The notes under the pieces were generated by a model. It was not told the origin of the DNA. It was given only the letters and a program-made list of their open reading frames with translations, and searched no databases. From contig JAGYLB010000093.1 of the NCBI GenBank assembly GCA_018401055.1, forward strand, positions 22,982-86,981: a stretch of 64,000 nucleotides of DNA. The letters are read 5' to 3'. This document shows, one piece after another, positions 8,612 to 17,176 of this stretch. Within the stretch, counting starts at the first letter, position 1. The number at the start of each line of letters is the position of its first letter. The stretch is from Roseicyclus sp. (GTDB taxonomy: Bacteria > Pseudomonadota > Alphaproteobacteria > Rhodobacterales > Rhodobacteraceae). A program made the translations under genes and the position numbers.

Positions 8612-9711
8612 TCAGCGAAGTTTGTGCGCCATGACCTCAGCCGCCGCCCCATCGCCAAGAATGCGCCGCGCCACATGCTCGGCGGCGGCCAATGCCCCCT
8701 CCATCAACCCGCCATTGTCGGGCGCGGTTTCGGTGACGCACAGATGCACGCGGCCGCCCAAGGCGTTGGACAGGCCCCGGGGCAGGCCATAGGCCGGGTG
8801 GCCCGGGGCGGGGTCCGGTCCGCCGCCGTCGCGGTCAGGGGCTCGCAGGCCCAATCTTGCAACGCGGTCCCGACCGGCTGCGCGGCCTGAGGGCCAAAGA
8901 GCCGGGCAAGCTGGGCCAACGATTGCGCCGCGATCTTCTCGCCCTGTCCGGCACGTGCGGTCGCCGGAATGCCCAGAAAGCCGAAAAGCGCGGCAGGGCT
9001 GCCGTCTGCCCCGCTCGCGTCATGAATTTCGGCGAGCGGCCCCAACCGGCTGATCGCATCGCCCGAAAGGCCCGCCTCGCGCCAGAACGGGCGGTCATAG
9101 ACGGCCACGAATTTGGCATGCCCCGCCATCCATGTCGGGATCGCGGCAAGACCCATCCGCAGCGCATCGGGCCACACGGCGTCTTGCAGCAGGCCAGCCG
9201 CCAGCCGGGGCGGCAGGGCAAGGACGACATGCCGCGCGCTGTGCCGCGTGCCATCGGCCATCTGCACGCTGCCATCGCCCACTGCCACCGCCCGCTGTGA
9301 CTGGTGCAGACGGTCGGCGGGCAGACGCGCCACCAGCCCCTCGATCAGGCCGATCATCCCGCCGTCCAGCCGGAACGATCCCTCCATGGAGCCAAAGCCT
9401 GCCCCGCGCTGCACCACGCCCAAGGCCTGTTCGAACAAGATCTCGCCCTTTGCATGCTGGGCTAAGCGCGCAAGCCCCAGATCGGCCACCAGCCCCGCGA
9501 TCCGCGCCTGACCCGGCCAGAACCACGACGGCCCCAGATCGACGCGCCCGCCCGGGGCCTCCAGCGCCGTGATGCGCCCGCCCCAGCGCGGTCGCGCCTC
9601 GAACAATTGGAAGGACAGCCCGGCCCGGTGCAGCAGGTCGGCCAGCCGCAGCCCCGACAGACCACCGCCAAGGATAAGGACATCGCTGTCGGGGGTCTGG
9701 TCCGCGCCCAT
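8612..9711 (-). CDS. Flavin-containing amine oxidase family protein
   Basis: This protein of about 365 residues has an N-terminal FAD-binding Rossmann motif VLILGGGLSGLRLADLL (GxGxxG at residues 15-20). The following FEARPRWGGRI segment is typical of monoamine-oxidase-like flavoproteins. The C-terminus has the FAD-contact region (RVHLCVTETAPDNGGLMEGAL). A frame break near 8815 shifts the last 70 residues. It probably oxidises an amine or polyamine, but the substrate cannot be read from the sequence. It is preceded on the same strand by the AAA+ regulator, 74 bases away. Residues of the 'APDNGG' segment depart from the usual 'GY..GA'. Confidence 0.75.
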
Positions 9712-9785
9712 GGGATGCCGCCTGTCAACCGGGGGTGTCTTGTGCCCGGCATGGCCCGGTCGGGGCGACAAAGGCAAGGCGGCGC

Positions 9786-11658
9786 TCAGTCGCCGCCCGC
9801 GCCGTCTTGCGCCCAATCCTGCGGTTGAATGGCGAATTTCTTGATGCGGGAATAAAAGGTGGTGGCGGGTATCCCCATCAGGGCCGCCGCCCCATCTTTG
9901 CCCGAGACCTTGCCGCCGGTCTCGCGCAGGCAATCGACCAGCGTGCGGCGCAGATCCGCCTCAAGGTCGGCCTCGGTGCGGATCGTCTTGGGTGTTTTCC
10001 GCGCGCGAGCGTCGGGTTCGGACAGGTCCACGATCAGCTTGCCGCCCTGTGACACGATGGTGGCCCGCTCGATCACGTTGCGCAATTCGCGCACATTGCC
10101 GGGCCAAGCGTAGTCCTGCAGTCGCTGCATCACATGCTGGGTGATGACCGGCGGGCGGCGGTTCATCCGCTTGCTGGCCAGCCCCAGAAGATGGGTGGCC
10201 AGCGCCGGGATATCCTCCTTCTTCTCGCGCAAGGGATGGCACAGCACCGGAAAGACGTTGAGCCAGAGATAGAGATCCTCCCGCAAACGCCCGGCTGCCA
10301 CCTCCTTGTCGAGCGCGCGGGTGGAGGCCGCGATGACGCGCACGTCAAGGCTGCGGCTGCGGGTGTCGCCCAGCCGCGTCACCTCGCGGTCTTGCAGCGC
10401 GCGCAACAACTGGCCCTGCACCTCGGGCGGCAATTCCTCCACATCGTCCAGAAACAGCGTGCCGCCATGCGCCAGTTCCAGCTTGCCCGGCTTGTCGCGC
10501 AGCGCGCCTTGGTAGGCGCCGCGGATCTGGCCGAACAATTCCGCCTCCATCGCGCCTTGGGCAATCGCGCCGCAGCGCAGGTGGATCAGCGGCGGCGGCG
10601 GCGGGGGCTCGCCTCGTGGATCGCATTGGCGACCAGCGCCTTGCCCGTGCCCGCCTCGCCCGAGATCAGCACGGTCGCGTCCGTGCCCGCCACCAGTTCG
10701 ATCCGTGTCAGAAGCTGGCGGACGGCGGGCGAGGTGCCGATGATCTCGTGATGCGCCCGCTCGGTGGTGATGGCTTCTTGCAGATAGGCGTTTTCCTGTT
10801 CCAGCCGGTCGCGCAGGTTGGCGATTTCATCGAGCGCATCGCGCAGTTTCTTCTCGTTTTCCTTGCGCTCGGTAATGTCTCGGAAGATCACCACCGCGCC
10901 CGCCAGCACCTGCTGGTCATAGATCGGCGTCGAGACATATTCGACCCGGATCGGGCGGCCATCCTTGCGCCAGAAGACCTCATCCTCGATGCGGTTGACC
11001 TGCTCGAACCGGAAGGAGCGATAGATCGGGCAATCATGAGAATGGTAAAGATCGCCGTTCAGATGGTGATGGTGGATGATGTCATGGATCGGTTTTCCCA
11101 ACAGATCCTCGGCGGTCCAGCCCAGCATTTCTTGTGCCGCGCGGTTGAGGAACGTGGTCTTGCCTTCGGCGTTGACGCCATAGATGCCTTCGCCCGCCGC
11201 ATTCAGGATCAACTGGTTCTGATGTTCCAGTTCGGAAAAGAACTGATGCGCGCGTTTCCATTCGATCAGGCCGCCGCGATGCAGGCGTTCGGTTTCCACC
11301 TGTTGGGTGCGGCGCTCAAGCTCGGCAAGGTCGAGCAGCAGCAAGAAGACGTGGCGGGGTCGGGCCCGATCCGTCTGGCGCGCATCTCGCAGCGCACGGG
11401 GCCTGCATCGGTGCGCAAGTCGATCTCGCGGGTCCAGGCGGCGCCGCGATGGTCAAGTTCCTGAATGAAGACGATGAAGCGCGCAAGGTCGGGCCCAAGC
11501 AGGTCGGAAAACCGCTGGCCGGGGCAGGCCGCATCGCCCAGAAAGCGCCGGGCCGGGGCGTTCAGGGCGGCGATGCGGTCCGTGCCGGTGTCCAGCACAA
11601 GGGCTGCCTCTGGCACCATGGCCACCATCGAATCAAACGAGAGGTCGGTATCGAGCAT
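9786..11658 (-). CDS. PAS-AAA+ enhancer-binding-type regulator with degenerate GAFTGA
   Basis: This NtrC-family regulator has about 620 residues. It starts with a PAS-like domain (VPEAALVLDTGTDRIAAL). A second PAS domain carries an IHHHHLNGDLYHSHDCPIY segment. A coiled linker is followed by an AAA+ domain with Walker A GEAGTGKALVAN, Walker B GGTLFLDD and WPGNVREL. The C-terminal Fis-type HTH reads DGAAALMGIPATTFYSRI. The loop that contacts sigma-54, normally GAFTGA, reads GAYQGA. Frame breaks lie near 11345 and 10595. It is divergent from cynABDS, so it is the likely cyanate or nitrogen regulator. Whether it uses sigma-54 is doubtful. Confidence 0.85.
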
Positions 11659-11699
11659 GGCCGCATCCTAACGCCGCATTGCGGCACAGGCTTATGAAA

Positions 11700-11716
11700 T
11701 TTCGTAATTCACGAAA
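11700..11716. promoter_or_regulatory. Inverted repeat in regulator/cynA intergenic region
   Basis: TTTCGT-AATTC-ACGAAA is a perfect 6-5-6 inverted repeat in the AT-rich stretch between the divergent AAA+ regulator and cynA, about 145 bases before the cynA start. Its position fits an upstream activating site for that regulator. I found no convincing -24/-12 promoter downstream. Confidence 0.4.
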
Positions 11717-11861
11717 AATCATAATAGCACCTGCAAGGAACAAGATATCAAAGTCCTGATACCATTAAACATTCCAAGGATGCTGAAATTTTGGGCGGGT
11801 GCTTTTGTTTCGGGCTTGGCGTGGCCACCATAGGGTCAACCGCCAAATCAGGAGTTGCCCC

Positions 11862-13244
11862 ATGTCCGTCAAGAGCCTTGGAAATCCGTTCTCCGACAAG
11901 ACCGACCTGCGCCACGGGGCCGATTGCGGCTGCGACGGTTGCGCCAGCCATTCCCATGCCGCCGCCCCGACCGCCACGCCGATGTCATCCGAACAGATCC
12001 TTGAACGCGCCATCGAAAGCGCCGTGGTCCGCTCGGTCTTTGGCCATAACGATATCCAGCGCCGGTCCTTCATGGGGATGCTCGGCGGCGGTACCTTCGC
12101 CTCGATCCTCGCCTCGATCTTTCCGCTCGACGCGGCCAAGGCGGCGCTGCTTGACCAGCTCGGGCCGCCCGAAAAGACCGATCTCAACATCGGCTTCGTG
12201 CCGATCACCTGCGCCACGCCGATCATCATGGCCGAACCGATGGGCTTCTACGCCCGCTATGGCCTCAACGCGCAGGTCATCAAGACCGCAGGCTGGGCCG
12301 TGGCGCGCGACAAATCCTTGTCGGGGGAATACGACGCCAGCCACATGTTGACGCCCATGCCGCTGGCGATGACGCTCGGCGCAGGCTCGGTCGCGGCTCC
12401 TTACATCATGCCCGCCGTCGAGAACATCAACGGGCAGGCGATCGTGCTGCACAACGATCACCTCGACAAGCGCGACCCGGCGCAGTGGCGCGGCATGACC
12501 TTTGGCGTGCCGTTCGAGTATTCGATGCACAATTTCCTGTTGCGCTACTATGTGGCCGAACACGGGCTCGACCCCGACACCGACATCCAGATCCGAGTCG
12601 TGCCCCCGCCCGAAATGGTGGCGAACCTGCGGGCCGGAAACCTTGACGGCTTCCTGTCGCCCGACCCGTTCAACCAGCGCGCGGTCTGGGAAGGCATCGG
12701 TTATATCCACCTGCTGACCAAGGACATCTGGGAAGGGCACCCCTGCTGCGCCTTTGCAGCACCTTTGTCCTTCGCCACCGAATTGCCCAACACCTATGGC
12801 GCGCTGCTCAAGGCCATCATCGACGCCACGCAATATGCCAGCGCCGCCGAAAACCGCACGGAAATCTCCGCCGCCATCGCGCCGGAAAACTACCTCAACC
12901 AGCCGGTCGAGGTGATCCAGCAGGTGCTGACCGGCACCTTTGCCGATGGTCTGGGCAATGTGCAGCGCGTGCCCGACCGGATCGATTTCGACCCTTTCCC
13001 GTGGCATTCCATGGGCGTCTGGATCCTGACCCAGATGCGCCGCTGGGGCTATATCGAGAATGACATCGATTACCGCGCGGTGGCCGAACAGGTCTATCTG
13101 GCCTCCGACGCCCGTCGGATCATGGAGGAACTGGGTTACGAGGCCCCGGCCGAGAGCTACAGGACCCACACGATCATGGGCAAGGTTTTCGACCCGGCCG
13201 ATCCTACGGGCTACATCGACAGCTTCGCCATCCGGCGGGCCTGA
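11862..13244 (+). CDS. cynA: Cyanate ABC transporter substrate-binding protein (NrtA-like)
   Basis: This 460-residue protein belongs to the nitrate/sulfonate/cyanate binding family. A long N-terminal region holds a Cys/His cluster (Cys22, Cys24, Cys27, His30, His32). A twin-arginine signal follows (QRRSFMGMLGGG, Arg67-Arg68) with a cut probably near residue 94. The binding domain starts DLNIGFVPITCATPIIMAEP. The start is set by AGGAG ten bases upstream. It delivers cyanate to CynB; the substrate is inferred from cynS in the same operon. The gene is intact. Confidence 0.85.
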   Translation: MSVKSLGNPFSDKTDLRHGADCGCDGCASHSHAAAPTATPMSSEQILERAIESAVVRSVFGHNDIQRRSFMGMLGGGTFASILASIFPLDAAKAALLDQLGPPEKTDLNIGFVPITCATPIIMAEPMGFYARYGLNAQVIKTAGWAVARDKSLSGEYDASHMLTPMPLAMTLGAGSVAAPYIMPAVENINGQAIVLHNDHLDKRDPAQWRGMTFGVPFEYSMHNFLLRYYVAEHGLDPDTDIQIRVVPPPEMVANLRAGNLDGFLSPDPFNQRAVWEGIGYIHLLTKDIWEGHPCCAFAAPLSFATELPNTYGALLKAIIDATQYASAAENRTEISAAIAPENYLNQPVEVIQQVLTGTFADGLGNVQRVPDRIDFDPFPWHSMGVWILTQMRRWGYIENDIDYRAVAEQVYLASDARRIMEELGYEAPAESYRTHTIMGKVFDPADPTGYIDSFAIRRA

Positions 13245-13247
13245 TCC

Positions 13248-14081
13248 ATGGCGTCGCTCAGCATCAACCAGCGCGGCGCGTTGTTGTCCGTTCTGCTCCT
13301 CGTGGTCGGCCTCCTGTTCTGGGAGGCCTCCATCCCCGAGCAGGTGCTGGCCACCGAGATGACCGAATACGAGCGTCTGATGGGCGCCGGCGCACCCAAC
13401 GCCGCCATCCCGCCGCCCTCGGCCATCGTTGCCAAGGCTTGGGAGGAATTGTCGAACCCCTTCTATGACGCGGGCCCCAACGACAAGGGCATCGGCATTC
13501 AGATCGGCTATTCGATCTACCGGGTCCTGTCGGGCTATTTCCTCGCGGCGCTGGTCGCCATCCCGCTGGGTTTCCTGATCGGCATGTCGCCCGTCGCCTA
13601 CCGCGCGCTGAACCCCTTCATCCAGGTGCTGCGCCCGATCTCGCCGCTCGCATGGATGCCACTGGCACTCTTTATCATCCGCGACAGTGAGGCCTCCGCG
13701 ATCTTCGTCATCTTCATCTGCTCGATCTGGCCGATGCTGCTCAACACGGCCTTTGGCGTGGCGGGCGTGCGCAAGGATTGGGTGAATGTCGCCCGCACTC
13801 ACGAGTTGGGGCCGTTCCGCACCGCGTTCCAAGTCATCTTGCCCGCCGCCGCCCCCACCATCGTCACGGGCATGCGCATTTCCATCGGCATCGCCTGGCT
13901 GGTGATCGTGGCGGCCGAGATGCTCGTGGGGGGCACTGGCATCGGCTATTACGTCTGGAACGAGTGGAACAACCTCGACCTGACGTCGGTGATCTTCTCG
14001 ATCCTCATGATCGGCATTGTCGGCATGGCCCTGGACGCAGCCTTTGGCGCGCTCCAGCGGGTCGTGGCCTACGCGGAATAA
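13248..14081 (+). CDS. cynB: Cyanate ABC transporter permease
   Basis: This 277-residue inner-membrane permease is of the NrtB/SsuC/TauC type. It has an N-terminal helix (LLSVLLLVVGLLFWEASIP), several later membrane segments and the ATPase-contact EAA region around THELGPFRTAFQVILPAAAP. It begins three bases after cynA ends and is followed closely by the ATPase gene. No frame break is present. Confidence 0.87.
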   Translation: MASLSINQRGALLSVLLLVVGLLFWEASIPEQVLATEMTEYERLMGAGAPNAAIPPPSAIVAKAWEELSNPFYDAGPNDKGIGIQIGYSIYRVLSGYFLAALVAIPLGFLIGMSPVAYRALNPFIQVLRPISPLAWMPLALFIIRDSEASAIFVIFICSIWPMLLNTAFGVAGVRKDWVNVARTHELGPFRTAFQVILPAAAPTIVTGMRISIGIAWLVIVAAEMLVGGTGIGYYVWNEWNNLDLTSVIFSILMIGIVGMALDAAFGALQRVVAYAE

Positions 14082-14093
14082 GGAGCAGGTCCG

Positions 14094-14996
14094 ATGACAA
14101 AACCTTTTCTCAGCGTGGAACGCCTGACCCAGACCTTTCCCGATGCAAGCGGCGGCACGACGACGGTGTTCGAGAACGCCAGTTTCGGGATCGACCGGGG
14201 GGAGTTCGTCTGCATCCTCGGCCATTCGGGCTGCGGCAAGTCGACGATCATGAACATCCTGGCCGGTCTTGGCTCACCCACTTCGGGCGTGGTCACGATG
14301 GACGGGGCCGAGGTGTCAGGCCCCTCGCTCGACCGGGGCGTGGTGTTCCAGAACTATTCGCTCCTGCCTTGGCTTTCGGCGCTGAAAAACGTCTCCTTCG
14401 GCGTCGCCGCCCGCCACCGCGACTGGTCCAAGGCACAAGTGGAGGAGCATTCCCGCAAATACCTCGCCATGGTGGGGCTGGAGGGCGACACCGTCTTGCG
14501 CAAGCCCAGCCAGCTCTCGGGCGGCATGCGCCAGCGTGTGTCGATCGCGCGGGCCTTTGCCAACCAGCCCAAGCTGTTGCTGCTCGACGAACCCTTCGGC
14601 GCGCTGGATGCGCTGACGCGCGGGACCATTCAGGAGGAATTGCTCAAGGTCTGGAGCCAGACCGAACAGACCGTCTTCATGATCACCCATGACATCGACG
14701 AGGCGATCTTGCTGGCCGACCGCATCTTGTTGATGACCAACGGCCCCTATGCCCGCGTGGCCGAAAGCGTGCAGATCACGATCCCACGTCCGCGCAACCG
14801 CACGGAAATCGTGGAACACCCCAATTACTACGCGATCCGCAACCATCTGGTGCAGTTCCTCGGCCATAGGTCCAAGGCGCTGTCGGGCCAGCCGTCAGAG
14901 GGTGCCACGCAATCGCCCGAGACGGTGGTGATCGACAAGTTGAAACCCGCCGAGGACCCGGAACCCGAGCCCCGGCTGCGTGCTGTCAACGACTGA
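14094..14996 (+). CDS. cynD: Cyanate ABC transporter ATPase
   Basis: This 300-residue ABC ATPase is of the NrtD/SsuB type. It has Walker A GHSGCGKST (43-51), Q-loop Gln86, signature LSGGMRQR (141-148), Walker B LLLLDEP (161-167) and an H-loop His in MITHDIDEA. The C-terminal 40 residues (after HRSKALSGQPSE) are an extra charged tail. The gene is intact and sits between the permease and cyanase genes. Confidence 0.87.
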   Translation: MTKPFLSVERLTQTFPDASGGTTTVFENASFGIDRGEFVCILGHSGCGKSTIMNILAGLGSPTSGVVTMDGAEVSGPSLDRGVVFQNYSLLPWLSALKNVSFGVAARHRDWSKAQVEEHSRKYLAMVGLEGDTVLRKPSQLSGGMRQRVSIARAFANQPKLLLLDEPFGALDALTRGTIQEELLKVWSQTEQTVFMITHDIDEAILLADRILLMTNGPYARVAESVQITIPRPRNRTEIVEHPNYYAIRNHLVQFLGHRSKALSGQPSEGATQSPETVVIDKLKPAEDPEPEPRLRAVND

Positions 14997-15028
14997 CGCC
15001 GCCCCAATTCGCAAGAGGAGAGACCGCG

Positions 15029-15499
15029 ATGAAAGACACGTTCGAGCGTCCCGTCATGATGACCATGGAAGACGTGACGGTGATGATCCTGTCGGCCAAG
15101 AAACAGGCCGGCCTGACCTGGGAAGGCATCGCCGCCAGCATCGGCATGTCGCCGGTCTGGACCCATTCGGCCTGCATGGGCATGAACGCTTTCCCCAAGG
15201 ACAAGGCGGAATTGCTGGTGGCCCAGATGGGCCTGCCGCAAGAGGCGGTTTCCGTCATGACCGAGCCGCCGACCAAGGTCTGGTCGCAGGCCGTGCCGAC
15301 CGACCCCTGCATCTACCGCCTGTATGAGATCGTGGGCGTCTACGGCCCGACCATCAAGGCGATCATCGAGGAGAAGTTCGGCGTCGGCATCATGTCGGCC
15401 ATCGATTTCGACATGCAGATCACCCGGGTCGAAAACCCCAAGGGCGACCGGGTAAAGCTGGAAATGTCGGGCAAGTTCCTCGGCTACAACAGCTGGTAA
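15029..15499 (+). CDS. cynS: Cyanate hydratase (cyanase)
   Basis: This 156-residue protein is collinear with E. coli CynS. It converts cyanate and bicarbonate to ammonia and carbon dioxide in the cytoplasm. The catalytic residues are present as Arg97, Glu100 and Ser123 (Arg96, Glu99 and Ser122 in E. coli), in VPTDPCIYRLYE and GIMSAIDF. The N-terminal helical domain and C-terminal dimer strand (KLEMSGKFLGYNSW) are complete. AGAGGAGAG precedes the start. As last gene of the operon it fixes the role of the transporter: cyanate as nitrogen source or for detoxification. Confidence 0.95.
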   Translation: MKDTFERPVMMTMEDVTVMILSAKKQAGLTWEGIAASIGMSPVWTHSACMGMNAFPKDKAELLVAQMGLPQEAVSVMTEPPTKVWSQAVPTDPCIYRLYEIVGVYGPTIKAIIEEKFGVGIMSAIDFDMQITRVENPKGDRVKLEMSGKFLGYNSW

Positions 15500-15522
15500 G
15501 GCGCGAAACGCTCCCGTCGTGA

Positions 15523-15556
15523 CCGCGCCGCCCGGGCCGTGCCCGTGGCGGCGCGG
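15523..15556 (+). terminator. GC-rich stem-loop after cynS
   Basis: A perfect 10-bp stem, CCGCGCCGCC (15523-15532) with GGCGGCGCGG (15547-15556), closes a 14-base loop 24 bases after cynS. There is no T-run, so it may act as a 3' stabiliser or a Rho-assisted end of the cyn transcript. Confidence 0.5.
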
Positions 15557-15677
15557 CCATGCCCGCCCGCAAGACATTGCATGTGCCTGCCGCCGCCCGT
15601 AACCCTTTCCCTCGGGGACGAGGGGCAGGAGGGGCGGCCATGACCGACAGTTTCGCAACGACATGGGCGCGCAAGCG

Positions 15678-16076
15678 ATGACCGGCTCCGCGCTGCGCCG
15701 CGAGGCGGACAGGCCCCGGATCGCGCGTGGCGGCGGGGCCTCGACCGTGCAGATGATCACGCCCGACACCGGCGCACGCAATATCCTCAACGGCTTCACC
15801 GATATCCCGCCTGGCGGCGGCATCCCGCTCCATTTCCACGATTGCGAGGAAAGCGTCCTGATCGTCACGGGCCATGCGCTCATCGAGATCGAGGGCGCGT
15901 TGCATCCTGCGCAGGCAGGCGATGTCTGCTGGATCGCGGCGGGGCTGAAACACCGGTTCTCGAACCCTTCTCCCGACACTGCGCTGCGCATCTTCTGGAC
16001 CTATGCCTCGGCTGCGGCCACGCGCACGCTGGTAGAGTCTGGCGTGGTATCGCGCATCGCACCGGCGCAAGGCTGA
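15678..16076 (+). CDS. Single-domain cupin protein
   Basis: The small beta-barrel protein has both cupin motifs: HFHDCEESVLIVTG (metal ligands His, His, Glu) and GDVCWIAAGLKHRF (third His). Function cannot be told from the fold. The start is uncertain: ATGs in frame lie at 15663 and 15678. A strong AGGAGGGG precedes another ATG at 15640, which opens a 13-codon frame whose stop overlaps the 15678 ATG (ATGA). That could be a translationally coupled leader or the result of a frame break. The next gene, an Ldh2-family dehydrogenase, starts 12 bases later. Confidence 0.7.
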   Translation: MTGSALRREADRPRIARGGGASTVQMITPDTGARNILNGFTDIPPGGGIPLHFHDCEESVLIVTGHALIEIEGALHPAQAGDVCWIAAGLKHRFSNPSPDTALRIFWTYASAAATRTLVESGVVSRIAPAQG

Positions 16077-16088
16077 GGGGGCAGGACC

Positions 16089-17144
16089 ATGCAGGCGGCC
16101 GTTCCTGTCGCGCACGAGGCGCTGCGCGATTTCACAACCGATTGCTACCGCGCGCTCGGCGTGCCCGACGCCTCTGCCCGGCTGCTGGCCGACACGCTGG
16201 TGCAATCCGATCTCTGGGGGCATCCCTCGCATGGGGTGATGCGGCTGTTCTGGTATGGCGCGCGGCTGGAAACTGGCGCGATGCGCGCCGATGTGACCCT
16301 GCCCGCCGACCCCGCGCCGCCCGCGCTGGGCCTGATCGACGGGCAGGACGGGATCGGTCAGGTGGTGGCCAAAGCGGCCATGGAACAGGCGATCGGTGCC
16401 GCGAAACGGCATGGCATCGGCGCGGTCGCTGTGCGCAACTCCGGCCATTTCGGCACGGCGATGTATTTCACCAAGATGGCGGCCATGGCGGGCTGCATCG
16501 GCTTCATCTCGACCAATGCCTCCGCCGCCATGGCCCCTTGGGGCGGGCGGGAAAAGCGGATCGGCAACAACCCGTTCTCATGGGCCGCACCCGCCGGGAT
16601 GCATGCGCCGATGATGGTCGACATGGCCAATACCGCCGTGGCGCGCGGCAAGCTCTATGTCGCCCGCACCCGGGGCGAGGCGATCCCCGAGGGCTGGGCC
16701 ATCGACGCGGATGGCCGCGTGACGACCGACCCGGAGGCAGGGATCGCGGGCACGATCTTGCCGATGGCGGGCCACAAGGGCTACGCCATCACCTTCGCCA
16801 TGGAGGTTTTGTCGGGCGTCTTGTCGGGCAGCGCCTTCGCCCCCGATGTGGTCGGACCCTACATGCCGGAGGGGTCCTCGGGCGCGGGCCATTTCGTGAT
16901 GGCCGTCGATATTTCCCGCCTGCGCCCCGTGTCTGAGTTCGAAGCCGACATGGAACGCCTTATCGCCACGATGAAAGACGCGCCGCGCGCCGAAGGCGTG
17001 GCCGAGATCTTCTATCCCGGCGAGATGGAGGCGCGCCACGACACGCGCGCACGGGCCGAAGGGCTGCGGCTGCCTGCCGATGTCGCCTGCGACCTCGCCC
17101 AAGGGGCCGCGCGCCTTGGCGTGGCGCTGCCCTTCGGGGGCTGA
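16089..17144 (+). CDS. Malate/L-lactate dehydrogenase family (Ldh2/YlbC) oxidoreductase
   Basis: This intact 351-residue protein has the NAD(P)-dependent Ldh2 fold, which is unrelated to classical malate dehydrogenase. The catalytic-region motifs are GHPSHGVMRL (His48) and RNSGHFGTAMYF, with the cofactor-site segment NNPFSWAAPAG later. Members oxidise 2-hydroxyacids such as malate, lactate, sulfolactate or ureidoglycolate. The substrate is not evident here. It is probably co-transcribed with the cupin. Confidence 0.85.
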   Translation: MQAAVPVAHEALRDFTTDCYRALGVPDASARLLADTLVQSDLWGHPSHGVMRLFWYGARLETGAMRADVTLPADPAPPALGLIDGQDGIGQVVAKAAMEQAIGAAKRHGIGAVAVRNSGHFGTAMYFTKMAAMAGCIGFISTNASAAMAPWGGREKRIGNNPFSWAAPAGMHAPMMVDMANTAVARGKLYVARTRGEAIPEGWAIDADGRVTTDPEAGIAGTILPMAGHKGYAITFAMEVLSGVLSGSAFAPDVVGPYMPEGSSGAGHFVMAVDISRLRPVSEFEADMERLIATMKDAPRAEGVAEIFYPGEMEARHDTRARAEGLRLPADVACDLAQGAARLGVALPFGG

Positions 17145-17176
17145 AAGCGTGAGGGCAGGAGGCCAGCCCTCACCGC

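Noticed and set aside
11811..11826. GG-N10-GC spacing (CGGGCTTGGCGTGGCC) as a sigma-54 promoter for cynA
   Set aside because: The spacing fits but the bases around GG and GC differ from the TGGCAC/TTGC consensus, and GC-rich DNA gives this spacing often by chance.
11985..14225. Open frame of 746 codons on the minus strand
   Set aside because: It lies opposite the well-supported cynA-cynB genes, has no recognisable domain and is rich in Arg, Asp, His and Gly, as expected for an antisense shadow in GC-rich DNA.
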